Counted from the stretch's first letter, positions 27,263 through 37,103 are shown. The stretch: DNA of 64,000 nt from CAWBAT01 sp963810905 (GCA_963810905.1 CAWEPG010000015.1:186001-250000); one strand, 5' to 3'. Made by a program: numbers and translations. The notes: generated by a model from the sequence alone, not told the origin.

Positions 27263-29240
27263 CTAACGCTGCGGTCTGAATGGAATCCCAAATAAGGCCT
27301 GGACTGGGACAGGGTTTTCTCCCTGCATTGCTGGTTTAAACTTCCACTGTTTCAAGGCTTCCAGGGCACGCTCATCAAGAACCGGGTTCAGGCTACGAAT
27401 GACGCGAATCTTATCAACCCCTCCATCCTTGCGAATCACCGCATAAAGGACGACCAAGCCTCTCAGTTTCGAAAGTTCTTCGTCTTCTGATCGTCCCGGA
27501 TCGACTTTTCGAAGCGGCCTGGGTTGAATCAAGGCGTCTCCGGCGGCAAGTAACACTTGTGAGCCCATCGTCTGAGAATTGGCTGACACCTTGGTAGTCC
27601 CTGAATTGTTTTCTCCCATTTCCGAGAACTGCATGGTCCAACGTCCCGCAGGCATCGGGATGAAAACGGTATAATTACGTTTCCCAGAGAGGATTCCATA
27701 AACTCCAAGGCCTGCCCCGCCCGTGCGCCCTTCGAGGACAGTGATGTTATAAGATTCTCCGGGATCTTCAATGGTTTCCATCTCAGTAAAACCACCTGGC
27801 GTGCGAGGGCGTTTGCCTGGGCCAGCTATCGCTGCGCCGCCCGTATTTGCGCCACCCTTGATCGAAAGTCCGGGAACCTGTATTGAGGCGATATTTCTTC
27901 CTCCGCCGTATCCGCTGCCTGTTCCACCTGTTCCCCCTCCACCCGGCACACCACCTCCAAGGGTTCCACCTTCTTCTCCATCAGGGGATCCTTCCCGATT
28001 GCCTTCAGGAGAGATGGAAAAAGCACCCGTCTTGTTTCCTGGTGGGACTTTCACACCTCCTGGGCCTGGAAGTCCGGGGTTCGCACTAAGCACGACCATA
28101 TTGTGCAATTGATTGGAATCTCCGCCGATTGGAGCATTGACCAGTGGGCCTGGATTCCCCGCGTCTGAAGCGATGGACCACTCCGCCGAAGCCCCGACGG
28201 GAACAACAAGCTTCGCCTGCATATTGACAACCTCTGTTTTGGCAATACGAAGCTCTGAAAGATTTTGATCGATATTCTTAAGTTCCGCATCTGGTGGCCG
28301 TAGCTGTGGCACAGCGGCTTGGGGATTGGGTGTTAGAAGAGGATTGAGCTTCTTCTGGGCAATTTCAATTGATTCCACCTTGCTTTCCGGGACATTCCAA
28401 ACCACCATATTCGGGACTTTGACTTCCTGCTTAATCTGCACCTTCGGGGTGCTAGGCTGGACGATTGTTTGGGTTTTGTTGTCCGCTTCTCGAGGTGAAG
28501 ATTGGATCGTCTGAGTCGGGTGGAAGGATGTGCTTCCTTTTGGCGGCCTGAGTTTTGGCTTGTTGCCCGCCGGGTCCTTAGGACCGTCACTTGACGATTT
28601 CATGGCCGGGAGCATGTCCGATGGCTTGTAGTAGGTTATCTGATAATGGCGATCCAATTCGCTCTTAGTCAATCTCAGCGGCTGGCTGAAGGAGACTCCA
28701 GAAAGCCCCCATATCACGTAAACGAGCATAACATGGAGAAATACTGAGGCCATCACGGACCGAGTCGGATATCCGCCTGGAGCCCAAACGTCAGCGAGGA
28801 GCTCATCTGGGTCGTATCCTTCTTCTATTCTGATGGAGGTTAATAGGTTGCTGAGATCGAAATACTCACCATTGGGTGAATTTTGCTCCAAATTCTCATC
28901 TTCGGAGAAGGCCAAGTGATTCTCTTCTTCAGAGACTGCCAAACGATTCTCCCTTTCGGAGAGCGCCAGAATATTCTCGTCTTCAGAGACCGCCAAAATA
29001 TTCTCGCCTTCCGAGAGCGCCAGAATATCTTCGTCTTCGGTGACCGCTAGAATATTCTCGTCCTTCGGAGATAGCTACGCTATTCTCAGCTTCCAAGAGA
29101 GCTATCCTATTCTCGTCTTCGAAGGAGTCCTTTTTTGCGGAAGCCAGGACATTATTCCAATGCTTGGCACATTCTGGGCAGATTTCTCGCCTAAATTGGT
29201 ACCACTTCAGATTCCGGCTACAACTTTGACAGATGGCCAT
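27263..29240 (-). CDS. Zinc-ribbon / 9-residue repeat / TonB C-terminal fusion protein (frameshifted)
   Basis: Two frames (29240-28983 and 28996-27263) join into about 658 residues. The N-terminus is a zinc ribbon (CQSC and CPEC). Then come about eight units of a 9-residue repeat, consensus E-x-E-N-x-L-A-x-S, then a single membrane helix (RSVMASVFLHVMLVYVIWGL), a long Pro/Lys- and Gly-rich stretch, and a TonB C-terminal domain (VVLYAVIRKDGGVDKIRVIR, then LDERALEALKQWKFKPA). Removing one C from CC at 29062-29063 keeps the repeat in frame throughout, so the split is an indel. TonB domains pass energy to, or bind, outer-membrane partners; the ribbon and repeat would lie in the cytoplasm. No ExbB/ExbD genes are nearby. 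This domain order is not one I know. Confidence 0.75.
28890..29128 (-). repeat. 27-bp coding tandem repeat
   Basis: About eight imperfect copies of a 27-base unit, recognisable by the plus-strand word ATTCTC(G/A)(T/C)CTTC followed by (A/G)GAG and GCCA(G/A)A. Each encodes nine residues of the type E-D-E-N-I-L-A-V-S. Units differ mainly at codon third positions and at the first two residues, so the array is old rather than freshly expanded. Confidence 0.75.
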
Positions 29241-29263
29241 CGTTCAATAGTCCCATTCGATCT

Positions 29264-29322
29264 AAGAGGAGAGGGTCTCCTCTCCTATTCTTTGATTCCA
29301 TTAAATTGCAATTAAATGCAAT
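29264..29322 (-). promoter_or_regulatory. Hairpin and palindrome upstream of the TonB fusion gene
   Basis: On the minus strand, AGAGGAGA-CCC-TCTCCTCT (29283-29265) is a perfect 8-base stem with a 3-base loop, about 25 bases before the start codon. Further upstream, ATTGCA (29305-29310) and TGCAAT (29317-29322) form a dyad with a 6-base spacer. The purine-rich arm is also the only Shine-Dalgarno-like sequence nearby, so the hairpin could mask ribosome binding. Confidence 0.35.
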
Positions 29323-30113
29323 GAAAAAACACGCTGTATTCTTCGGCGCGTTAGTGGTTTCCCCTTATCGAAAAGTTTCTCTGGTAACATAGCGGCAAAA
29401 TCACAATGCAAGTATTGTTCCCCAACAAGGCCTGCTCTCGCTTTTCATTAACATTTTGTGGGGACATTTTGAATTCTAGGCCTAAATGAATCAGTTTGTC
29501 AACGCTTTGGGACTGGAACATGTCTTGAATTTTCAGTAAAATAGCCGCAAACCGTGAGAAAGTGACTGGATTTTTCATGGATCTTAACTATTTTAGTACG
29601 GGTGCCATAGTTCCGACAGTCGGGAGTTCAGAAATTGAACACGAACTTTCCTGGAAGTCCATTTCTTGGTCTAAGTTACGATTTTATCACTGGCATGACG
29701 ATATAGAGCGGAATTCACTCCAAGGTCTACTGAAGAATACCGGCCTCCTTCGGGTAAGAATTCATGGATCAATCCATGTGGATGTAACAATGTAAACGAG
29801 AAATGGAAAATTTACACACTTTTACGGCTAACAACTTTCCTCTTTCTCGATGCAAAAGGGAAAAATATTGGGATATTTCTGGAATGGATATACCATTTTG
29901 GGAAACGTTGTCGCTAATCTGATTTCCCTTCTTCCTTTATCAAATATGGAAGCAAGAGAAGAAACCTAGCGGAATATCATCTGCCATACAGGCCGGAGCA
30001 AACTCTTGGATAGGATTACGATTGCGGGCAGTAGAATCGTTCCGTATATTAGGAGTTGCTTCATTCGAACAAAAACTTAATCGGAAACATACACTATAAG
30101 AGAGGCTATAACA
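29323..30113. other. Intergenic region, no secure gene
   Basis: About 790 bases between the TonB fusion and the CopD-like gene. A rightward frame from the ATG at 29577 to 29795 (about 72 residues, starting MDLNYFSTGAIVPTVG) is possible but has no clear ribosome site and no family I recognise. The rest is AT-rich with no structure noted. Confidence 0.35.
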
Positions 30114-30545
30114 ATGCAAACTCTAGACTTGTTCATGCGCTGGCTACATATATTTTCGGTTATTACCGCCGTGGGATCGGCTATCTTTATGCTATTCATT
30201 CTGCTCCCTTCCTTGGCCAGCTTCCGCAACGAGGATAAAGCAACTATCTCAAAAAACATCGCAGATCGGGCACGCATTTGGATTCACATCGCTATCACGG
30301 GAATTCTAATTTCTGGACTTTACAATCTGCACAAGGTTTGGTCCAAGACGGTTTTTCCTTACGGATTTATTTTCATGCTGAAACTCGTCTTAGCATTGAT
30401 TGTCTTTATGGTGGCCATTCTGCTTACCTCCTCTTCACCGCAAAGAGCCGCTTTTCAGGCAAACCGGAAGACATGGTTGACCCTGAATGTCGGGCTGGCA
30501 GCGATCATCGTTGCATTATCGGCTTTCCTTCGCTCTTTACACTAG
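30114..30545 (+). CDS. CopD-like / DUF2269-type small membrane protein
   Basis: 143 residues with four membrane helices. The N-terminus MQTLDLFMRWLHIFSVITAV carries the RWLH motif in helix 1 that is typical of CopD-like and related haem- or copper-associated membrane proteins. Helix 2 contains a further His (WIHIAITGILISGLYNL). AGAGAGG stands eight bases before the ATG. The function of the family is poorly defined; members are linked with copper handling or haem binding. The next gene (enoyl-CoA hydratase) starts 112 bases downstream. Confidence 0.7.
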   Translation: MQTLDLFMRWLHIFSVITAVGSAIFMLFILLPSLASFRNEDKATISKNIADRARIWIHIAITGILISGLYNLHKVWSKTVFPYGFIFMLKLVLALIVFMVAILLTSSSPQRAAFQANRKTWLTLNVGLAAIIVALSAFLRSLH

Positions 30546-30657
30546 AGCGAATTGCTTCTAAAGTTTGGCAACCGCACGAACGAAACAAGGGAGTGGGAAT
30601 AGAGGCCCGGCGGTTATATTTCATTGGGCTATTCTCAATCCAACGTTCAAAACAACA

Positions 30658-31419
30658 ATGAGTTTTATCGATTTCAAAAAAGAAAAGCATACTGCCTGGA
30701 TAACCTTGAACCGTCCCCCCCTCAATGCGATGAACATTGAGATGATGACGCAGATCGGGGATGCTCTCGATTCACTTTATAACGAGGACCATGTCAAGAT
30801 CATCGTTATCGGCTCCGCTTGCAAGGTGTTCAGTGCCGGGGTCGACATGACCGATCATGCTCCTCAAAAGGTTTTTCAATTATTGGAAGCCTTTCATCGC
30901 ATCTTCCTGACAATGGGAGATATCGGAAAACCGACTATTGCCGCCGTCAATGGTCCGGCCCTCGGAGCGGGGTGCGAGTTAGCCACTTTCTGTGACATTG
31001 TCGTTGCCTCAGAAACTGCGAAATTTGGTCAACCTGAGCTGAAAGTGGGAGTTTTTCCCTCGGTTGCAACAGTTCTCTTTCCCTACCTTGTCGGGAAGAA
31101 AAAGGCCATGGAATTGATACTCACATCAGACACCATTGGCGCCCAGGAGGCACTTTCCTTGGGCCTTGTGAATAGGGTCGTCTCACCAGAAAAGCTTGAT
31201 GCCACTGTCGACGAACTCGCTTCAAAAATCACAACGAGTAGTGCGGCCGTACTTCAAATCATGAAGAGGGCGATGCTGTCCGGGGAAGGGCTCAATTTCT
31301 CAAAAGCATTAAAAAATTCAGAGGACTTCTATCTGAACCAGCTAATGGCCCTGGAAGATACTAAAGAGGGCCTTCGGGCTTTCATCGAGCGTCGAACCCC
31401 TATCTGGAAAGACAAATAA
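30658..31419 (+). CDS. Enoyl-CoA hydratase/isomerase family protein
   Basis: The start is the ATG at 30658 (MSFIDFKKEKHTAWITLNRP), giving 253 residues, the normal crotonase length. The oxyanion-hole motifs are present: SACKVFSAGVDMTDHAP and AAVNGPALGAGCELA. The stretch FSAGVDMTDHAP, the later FHRIFLTM and GQPELKVGVFPSVA resemble cyclohexa-1,5-diene-carbonyl-CoA hydratase-like members more than classical fatty-acid hydratases. The usual second catalytic Glu region reads FGQPELKVGVF. It precedes an acyl-CoA dehydrogenase on the same strand, so the pair may serve one acyl-CoA pathway, but the 454-base gap argues against a tight operon. Confidence 0.85.
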   Translation: MSFIDFKKEKHTAWITLNRPPLNAMNIEMMTQIGDALDSLYNEDHVKIIVIGSACKVFSAGVDMTDHAPQKVFQLLEAFHRIFLTMGDIGKPTIAAVNGPALGAGCELATFCDIVVASETAKFGQPELKVGVFPSVATVLFPYLVGKKKAMELILTSDTIGAQEALSLGLVNRVVSPEKLDATVDELASKITTSSAAVLQIMKRAMLSGEGLNFSKALKNSEDFYLNQLMALEDTKEGLRAFIERRTPIWKDK

Positions 31420-31873
31420 TCAAGGTCATTCCTGAACCGAAGCCCTTTCAAAGGCGTCCCTCGCATCAAAACCACTTGCATTAGGATCTATTACTCCATG
31501 CTCTGCTCAGCCTGGAAGGTGAAGTCCCACGAGGCCGTAGATGGTTAGGACGAGAATGCAATCACGGAGCTCCGCCCTCCAGCCTTGTCCTATGCGATGA
31601 TTGGAAGCCACGATTGAACGACGCATTTTGCCGGTCAATTCTTAATCCGAAGTGGCCTGCAATGTATTCCCGGCGGCCCGAACGTACAACCAATACAGAA
31701 TATCCACAATAACCGCAAAAACGCGCGGCAATCGTGGCTACCAGCCTGGGACGGGAACACAGACAATCAGCGTTCTTTTGCCGTATGTTCCGCTAGAACT
31801 TTTTCAATTCTTTTTGACTTAATATTTCGGATTGAATAAGAATGCTGATATTAAGCGGCAAGGTGGAGATGAA
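31420..31873. other. Intergenic region with a dispersed-repeat copy
   Basis: No gene seen. Around 31562-31584 the sequence CACGGAGCTCCGCCCTCCAG is the reverse complement of an element found again near 36971-36995 (TCTGGGGGGCGGAGCTCCG), so this gap holds one copy of a short dispersed repeat. The 3' end carries the ribosome site of the next gene (AGGTGGAG, 31861-31868). Confidence 0.45.
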
Positions 31874-33079
31874 ATGATCAATTTCGAATTGACCGAAGAT
31901 CATTGCAGTGTTGAGAGCCTGGTCAAGAATTTCGTCCTAAACGAAATATCCCCCACAATCACAGAAAACGATGCCAACCATTATTTTGACCGTTCAATTC
32001 TCACAAAAATGGCCAACCTCGGTTTGCTGGGGATCTGCCTGCCTTCCACCTACGGTGGGGCAGGATTTGACTATATCAGCCTTGGTCTGGCGTGTGAGGA
32101 ATTGGAATTCGGGGACACTTCCCTCAGAGTAATCCTGTCAGTCCATCTTGGTTTGAACGGGTTGACGCTGCTGAGCTGGGGAACAGAAGACCAGAAACAG
32201 CGCTTTCTTATCCCACAGTCAAAAGGACAGGAAATCGCCTCGTTCGGATTGACGGAGCCCGATGCGGGTAGTGATGTTGTCGGGCTACAATCCACTGCCC
32301 TCCGCGACGGGCAGGATTACGTTCTCAACGGAGAGAAGACCTGGATTTCTCTGGCCGACGTTGCTGACAACTTCCTGGTCATTGCCTGGACTGACCTGAA
32401 CAAAAAGAAAAACCGGGACCATTCCGGCTTGAGCGCGTTCATCGTGGAGAGAAGCAGGCCCGGCTTTGCCAGTGGTACGCTGAAACAGAAGTGGGGAATT
32501 CGAGCCGGCAACACCGGTTTTTTCTCAATGAGTGATGTCCGCATCCCGGCCTTTAACCGTGTCGGGGAAGAAGGAGAGGGATTCAAGATTGCCATGTTTG
32601 CCTTGGAGCAAGGCCGGTATACCGTAGCGGCTGGTGCTACCGGACTGATTAAGGCGTGTCTGGAAGCCAGTAAGAAATATGCGCTGGAGAGAAAGGCTTT
32701 TGGCAAGTCTATTTCAGAACATCAACTGGTTAAAGAGATGATTGCCCAGATGGTTTTGGATTATGAGGCCTCCAGGCTGCTCTGGCTTCGTAGTGGGTGG
32801 ATGAAGAATCTTGGACGGCAGAACAATCGTGAAACCTCCCTGGCCAAGTGGTTTGCAACCGTGGCGTCTGAGCGGGCAGCCTCCGATGCCGTGCAGATTC
32901 ATGGGGCCTATGGTTACTCTGATGAGTACCCGGTAGGCCGCTTTTATCGAAACTGCAAAGGCGCCGTGATATATGAAGGAACACGGGAAATTCATAAATT
33001 GTTGCAGGCGGACTATGCCCTCGGCTACCGAACAGACAAACCACGACGTTGCGACTTGCCGCCATTTGTTGAATCCTGA
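31874..33079 (+). CDS. Acyl-CoA dehydrogenase
   Basis: The start is the ATG at 31874 behind AGGTGGAG; the TTG at 31832 is less likely. 401 residues. FAD- and substrate-site motifs: FGLTEPDAGSDVVGLQSTA, GEKTWISLADVAD and ALERKAFGKSISEHQLVKEM. Near the C-terminus, AVIYEGTREIHK holds the catalytic Glu of short/medium-chain enzymes, and QIHGAYGYSDEYPVGRFYRN is the usual loop. The enzyme oxidises acyl-CoA to the 2,3-enoyl-CoA and passes electrons to ETF. With the upstream enoyl-CoA hydratase it could make two steps of an acyl-CoA route; chain length is not given by sequence alone. Confidence 0.9.
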   Translation: MINFELTEDHCSVESLVKNFVLNEISPTITENDANHYFDRSILTKMANLGLLGICLPSTYGGAGFDYISLGLACEELEFGDTSLRVILSVHLGLNGLTLLSWGTEDQKQRFLIPQSKGQEIASFGLTEPDAGSDVVGLQSTALRDGQDYVLNGEKTWISLADVADNFLVIAWTDLNKKKNRDHSGLSAFIVERSRPGFASGTLKQKWGIRAGNTGFFSMSDVRIPAFNRVGEEGEGFKIAMFALEQGRYTVAAGATGLIKACLEASKKYALERKAFGKSISEHQLVKEMIAQMVLDYEASRLLWLRSGWMKNLGRQNNRETSLAKWFATVASERAASDAVQIHGAYGYSDEYPVGRFYRNCKGAVIYEGTREIHKLLQADYALGYRTDKPRRCDLPPFVES

Positions 33080-33216
33080 ATCGTTCCACCCTGCTGAAGC
33101 AGAGAATGCACTCACAAACTGAGGGAGGCCTGCTGCACCGAGGGAATCTGAATAGAATGAGGGTGCTCGATCGGAAGTCGCATTCTGTCAGCGTTTGACG
33201 ACCTGGAATATCAATC

Positions 33217-33696
33217 ATGCGATGGGGACGGTATTTGATCTTACTGATGGCAGCACTGATCTGGTGCTTTGCTATTATTTTCTTTCCTTGGCTCCTCCGC
33301 TCCGGATATCCGAAAGTCGCCGTGGCGATTTCGCTATTTTTTTCGAAGCTTTGCCATCAGGTTACGACCCGATCATTCGGAATCGGGGGTTTAACCTTTC
33401 CAGTATGTTCCCGTTGCTTTGCCCTATATATAGGAGCCTTAGCCGGGATTCTGATCTCCCCGATTCTCAAGCTTCTGAATATTTCTTCAAGGCCGGTGCT
33501 ATTGCTTTTCGTCGCAGGAAGTAGCCTAACAGCACTGGACATAGGCTTGGATATGTTGAGCTTGCTTTCAAACACATTTTTCACCAGGACCATAACCGGA
33601 TCGATTCTCGGTCTGTCTATTGGGTTAATGGTGGCATTGGCAATCCAAGGTGTTGAATTTGAGTGGAAGACAACTAAACTTCTCGATGCCCACTGA
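33217..33696 (+). CDS. DUF2085 membrane protein
   Basis: 159 residues with about four helices. The family signature is clear: FSKLCHQVTTRSF, then FPVCSRCFALYIGALAG. The Cys and His residues (CHQ and CSRC) may bind metal or form disulfides. The function of DUF2085 is unknown. Its last 11 bases overlap the start of the DUF72 gene, so both are probably translated from one message. Confidence 0.85.
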   Translation: MRWGRYLILLMAALIWCFAIIFFPWLLRSGYPKVAVAISLFFSKLCHQVTTRSFGIGGLTFPVCSRCFALYIGALAGILISPILKLLNISSRPVLLLFVAGSSLTALDIGLDMLSLLSNTFFTRTITGSILGLSIGLMVALAIQGVEFEWKTTKLLDAH

Positions 33697-34523
33697 CAAG
33701 CAAACCCTTCCCTCCGCACCTTTATTACGACTCGGAACATCAGCCTGGAGCAATCCGAGCTGGGAGGGGGTGTTCTACCCGGCTGGCGCAAAGGCATCAG
33801 ACTACCTTGGATTCTATGCTCAGAAATTCGATTGCGTTGAAATCGATAATACCTTTTATCGTGTACCCTCTGCTGCGCATGGTCCAGAAATGGGCCGCCG
33901 ATACGCCTGCTCATTTCTTGTTTACCGCCAAGGTGCCTCGAATCATTACCCACGATAAGGTAATGCAAGACTGTGAAGAGGATGTCCGTCTCTTCCTCAA
34001 ATCAATCTCAGTGCTGGGAAGTAAATTGGGCCCCCTCTTGCTCCAATTTCCCTATTTTAACAAGCAGGCCTTTAGTAGCCGGCAAGGGTTCTTTAAAAAG
34101 CTAAAGCAGTTTCTTCCTCAACTCTCGGGAGAATTTCGCTGGGCCCTTGAGATCCGAAATAAGGCGTGGATCTGTACAGAATTTTTAGAAATTCTCACGG
34201 AACACAAGGTTTCCTTCACGTTAATCGACCAGTCCTGGATGCCTCCCATTCAGCAGCTCTTTGGAAGACAACAGCTGGAGACAGCAGACTTCGTTTACAT
34301 TCGCTGGTTAGGGGACCGGAAAGGGATTGAAGAAATCACGGCTTCTTGGGATCGAGTAGTCGTGGACCGTAGAGCAGATCTACAGCAATGGGTCAAACCG
34401 GTACAAAGCTTCCTTGAAAAAGGCTTGCATGTCTACGGATTCTTCAATAACCACTATGCCGGGCATGCTCCCGCCAGCCTGGAAATGTTTCGAAGTTTAT
34501 TACAGAATAGCATTCAAAGCTGA
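33686..34523 (+). CDS. DUF72 family protein (frameshifted)
   Basis: Starts at the ATG at 33686, inside the 3' end of the DUF2085 gene. The first frame reads LLRLGTSAWSNPSWEGVFYP and EIDNTFYRVPSA. The second frame (from 33807) continues MVQKWAADTPAHFLFTAKVP and ends with YGFFNNHYAGHAPASLE, the typical DUF72 finish. Skipping one base between 33870 and 33878 joins them to about 278 residues, which is normal for the family. DUF72 (YecE-like) proteins adopt a TIM-barrel-like fold, and their activity is unknown. The lesion looks like a sequencing indel because both halves are well conserved. Confidence 0.85.
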
Positions 34524-34543
34524 CGGTGGGAGGATCGGTAGAG

Positions 34544-36664
34544 TTAGTTGGCTCGCGACGGCATCTCTTGAACTTGTTTAGCCTCTTGGGATAACAAATC
34601 CATAGTGGCTTGCCTGGTTATCGGACGGGAAAAGTAATATCCTTGACCGAATTCACAGCCCTGCAAACGAAGTTGCTCTGCCTGCAGGGCCTCTTCGACT
34701 CCTTCTGCGACAACGTTGAGATTGAGGTGATGAGCTAGAGAGACGATAGTGCGTACGAACTCCAGCTTTCTGGTTTGGGGACCGATCTCGTGGATGAAAC
34801 TCCGATCGATTTTGAGCGTTCCGACCGGAAAGCGGTGAAGATAGCTCAAAGAAGAATAACCCGTTCCGAAGTCGTCGATGCTCAATTGCACTCCCATTTC
34901 TCTCAGGTGGGAAAGTTTCATGATCGAAGAATCGGTATTCTCCATGAGGATACTCTCGGTAATTTCCAGGTTTAACAAATCCGGTGGTAATCCGGAATCC
35001 CAAAGGGTACGTTTCACCATTTCCACCAAATCTGTCCTCTGAATCTGCCGTCCTGAAAGATTCACACTCATGTTTAAAGGGAAGCATTTCGGGAACTGCT
35101 GACGCCAAAGGCTCATTTGCAGGCAAGCCTCTCGCAACACCCACTCGCCTAAAGGAATGATCAATCCTGTCTCCTCGGCAAGCGAAATGAAATCAGCCGG
35201 ATACACTAGGCCTTGGGTCGGATGATTCCAACGGACCAGTGCCTCGAACCCTTTGGTCCGACCGGTCTTGAGGCATACAACCGGCTGGTAGAAATTCTCA
35301 AATTCCCCGCGTTCCACAGCATGGCGAAGATCCGCTTCCAGCCTCAGCCGCTCTAACGCTTGAGCCCGCATTTTCGCGTCGAACATCTCATAACTTCCAC
35401 GACATGCGGCCTTCGCCCGATACATGGCCATTTCCGCATCCCGAAGAAGATCTTCTGGCCGATCATAACCAGTCCCACTCAGTGCGATCCCGATGCTGGC
35501 AGAGCCAAAAAGCTCGTGTCCATTGATCTGAAAGGGGCATTTCAGGCTCTCCGAGATCCGATCGGCCACTAACGTGGCATCCCTAAAGTGATTGATCTCT
35601 TCCAGATGCACCGTAAATTCGTCCCCCCCTATCCGGGCCACGGTGTCCCCTGGACGTAAGCACGACTGGATTCGGGCTGACAATTCGATCAGAAACTGAT
35701 CTCCAATCGCATGTCCCAAACTATCATTGACCACCTTAAACCGGTCGATATCGAGGAAGAGGATGGCAAACAGATAATCGCTGTGGCGCTTGGCTCGCGC
35801 CACGGAACGTCCCAGGCGGTCCATGAAAAGGAGGCGATTGGGCAAACCTGTAAGGGCATCGGCCATCTTGTTTTCCGTGATATCAGAGAGTGACCCCCCC
35901 ACACGTCTCGGATTCTCATTCTCTTCCTGAGCTGCAAGTCCCCGCGCATAGACCCAGCGATAAAATCCATCGCGATGTAACAACCGATGCTCACTTTCCC
36001 AAAAAGGAGTTTGCCCTGAAAGATGATCTTCCAATTCGCTCTTGACTCTGCCCCGATCCAGGGGATGAATAAGCCCGAACCAAGCTTCCAAGTCGTTCCC
36101 AATGTCTTCTGGTTTGTATCCTAAAATGCCCGCCCATCGCGGAGAGAAATTGACTTTTCCTGTCTTCACATTCCATTCCCAGATTCCATCTTTGGAACCG
36201 GCCACCGCCAGAGTAAATCGTTCCCGGGTTTCTTTCAAAGCTTCCACTGATTGCCTGCGTTCGATCTGAGCCTGAATTCTAAATAAGGCGAGTGGGATAT
36301 CGACCGGTGTCTCTATGACCTCATTGGCCCCCCATTGGATAATCTCTGAGAGCTGGTTTACAGGTTGATGGCAAAGAACAATGACAGGGAGGCTCAATGG
36401 GTCATTAGGCTGGCGTATCTTCTGCAACAAGGCCGCACCCTTTCCGGAATCGTGCTGGAGAGAAAGCAAGGCAAGATCGAATCTCTCCCGATGGATCAAT
36501 TCAAGGACCCGGCGTATTCCGCTGGCGAACGTCAGTGAAAAACCTTCCTGTGCCAGGCACTCCGCCAGCTCAGTTTTTTTCAGATTGTCGTCATTGATAA
36601 CCAGGATGGAATTCCCACGGGTCTGCTTTAAACCAGAATTCATTGCTGAATGATCCATGTTCAA
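34544..36664 (-). CDS. PAS-GGDEF-EAL c-di-GMP signalling protein with pseudo-receiver
   Basis: 706 residues. Domains in order: receiver-like (~18-140), PAS/PAC (~148-265, DGIWEWNVKTGKVNFSPRWA), GGDEF (~270-430, RIGGDEF with DIDRFKVVND upstream) and EAL (~450-695, GFEALVRW, then IDDFGTGYSSLSYLHR and VAEGVEEALQAEQL). Both c-di-GMP motifs look intact, so synthesis and breakdown are both possible. In the receiver the phospho-acceptor Asp is Ser68 (FDLALLSLQHDSG) while the acidic pair D25-D26 is kept, so control by phosphorylation is unlikely. The start is the TTG at 36664 or the ATG at 36658; neither has a clear ribosome site. No neighbouring kinase. It converges on DUF72. Confidence 0.9.
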   Translation of the reverse strand: MNMDHSAMNSGLKQTRGNSILVINDDNLKKTELAECLAQEGFSLTFASGIRRVLELIHRERFDLALLSLQHDSGKGAALLQKIRQPNDPLSLPVIVLCHQPVNQLSEIIQWGANEVIETPVDIPLALFRIQAQIERRQSVEALKETRERFTLAVAGSKDGIWEWNVKTGKVNFSPRWAGILGYKPEDIGNDLEAWFGLIHPLDRGRVKSELEDHLSGQTPFWESEHRLLHRDGFYRWVYARGLAAQEENENPRRVGGSLSDITENKMADALTGLPNRLLFMDRLGRSVARAKRHSDYLFAILFLDIDRFKVVNDSLGHAIGDQFLIELSARIQSCLRPGDTVARIGGDEFTVHLEEINHFRDATLVADRISESLKCPFQINGHELFGSASIGIALSGTGYDRPEDLLRDAEMAMYRAKAACRGSYEMFDAKMRAQALERLRLEADLRHAVERGEFENFYQPVVCLKTGRTKGFEALVRWNHPTQGLVYPADFISLAEETGLIIPLGEWVLREACLQMSLWRQQFPKCFPLNMSVNLSGRQIQRTDLVEMVKRTLWDSGLPPDLLNLEITESILMENTDSSIMKLSHLREMGVQLSIDDFGTGYSSLSYLHRFPVGTLKIDRSFIHEIGPQTRKLEFVRTIVSLAHHLNLNVVAEGVEEALQAEQLRLQGCEFGQGYYFSRPITRQATMDLLSQEAKQVQEMPSRAN

Positions 36665-37103
36665 TTCGAATGTGGACGGCTTTTAAATTTTGGCTGGGTC
36701 GGGTTCTGAATCCGCTACCCGAGTGAAAGGTACAACACTTACAACTTCACACGATCGACCATTGTCCGGCCTAACATTAAGTAATTGTGCGGGATGTTAA
36801 TGGGAATGACACATCATTCCTGGAGGGCGAACGACACAACAGTGCCGTCGCCACTGGCGGTTGGGAGAACGCGTTTCTGGAGGGCGGAGGTCCACGACGC
36901 CGCAGCGTCGTTGTTTTATGGGGAATGACAGATGCGGCCTCGCAGGAGCTTGCCCCTCCAAAGTGACATCATGTCTGGGGGGCGGAGCTCCGCGATACAG
37001 CAGCACCCTTGCCATTGGTTGAAAGATGGATTACTCATGGTTCCCGTTCAGACCATATGGTTTCCCCAACGCATCGACAACGATGACTTCTCCCAAATTC
37101 AAA
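36665..37103. repeat. Intergenic region with degenerate short repeats
   Basis: No gene. Three related copies of a short G-rich element lie at about 36819-36850 (CTGGAGGGCGAACGAC), 36876-36912 (CTGGAGGGCGGAGGTCCACG) and 36974-36995 (CTGGGGGGCGGAGCTCCG). A fourth copy in the opposite direction lies at 31562-31584. This looks like a genome-wide intergenic repeat family of the REP type. Confidence 0.5.

Noticed and set aside
28890..29128. CRISPR array
   Set aside because: The 27-base units are contiguous, without unique spacers, and are in frame with a coding repeat.
33357..33968. 203-codon leftward frame over DUF2085/DUF72
   Set aside because: Antisense to two genes with clear family motifs.
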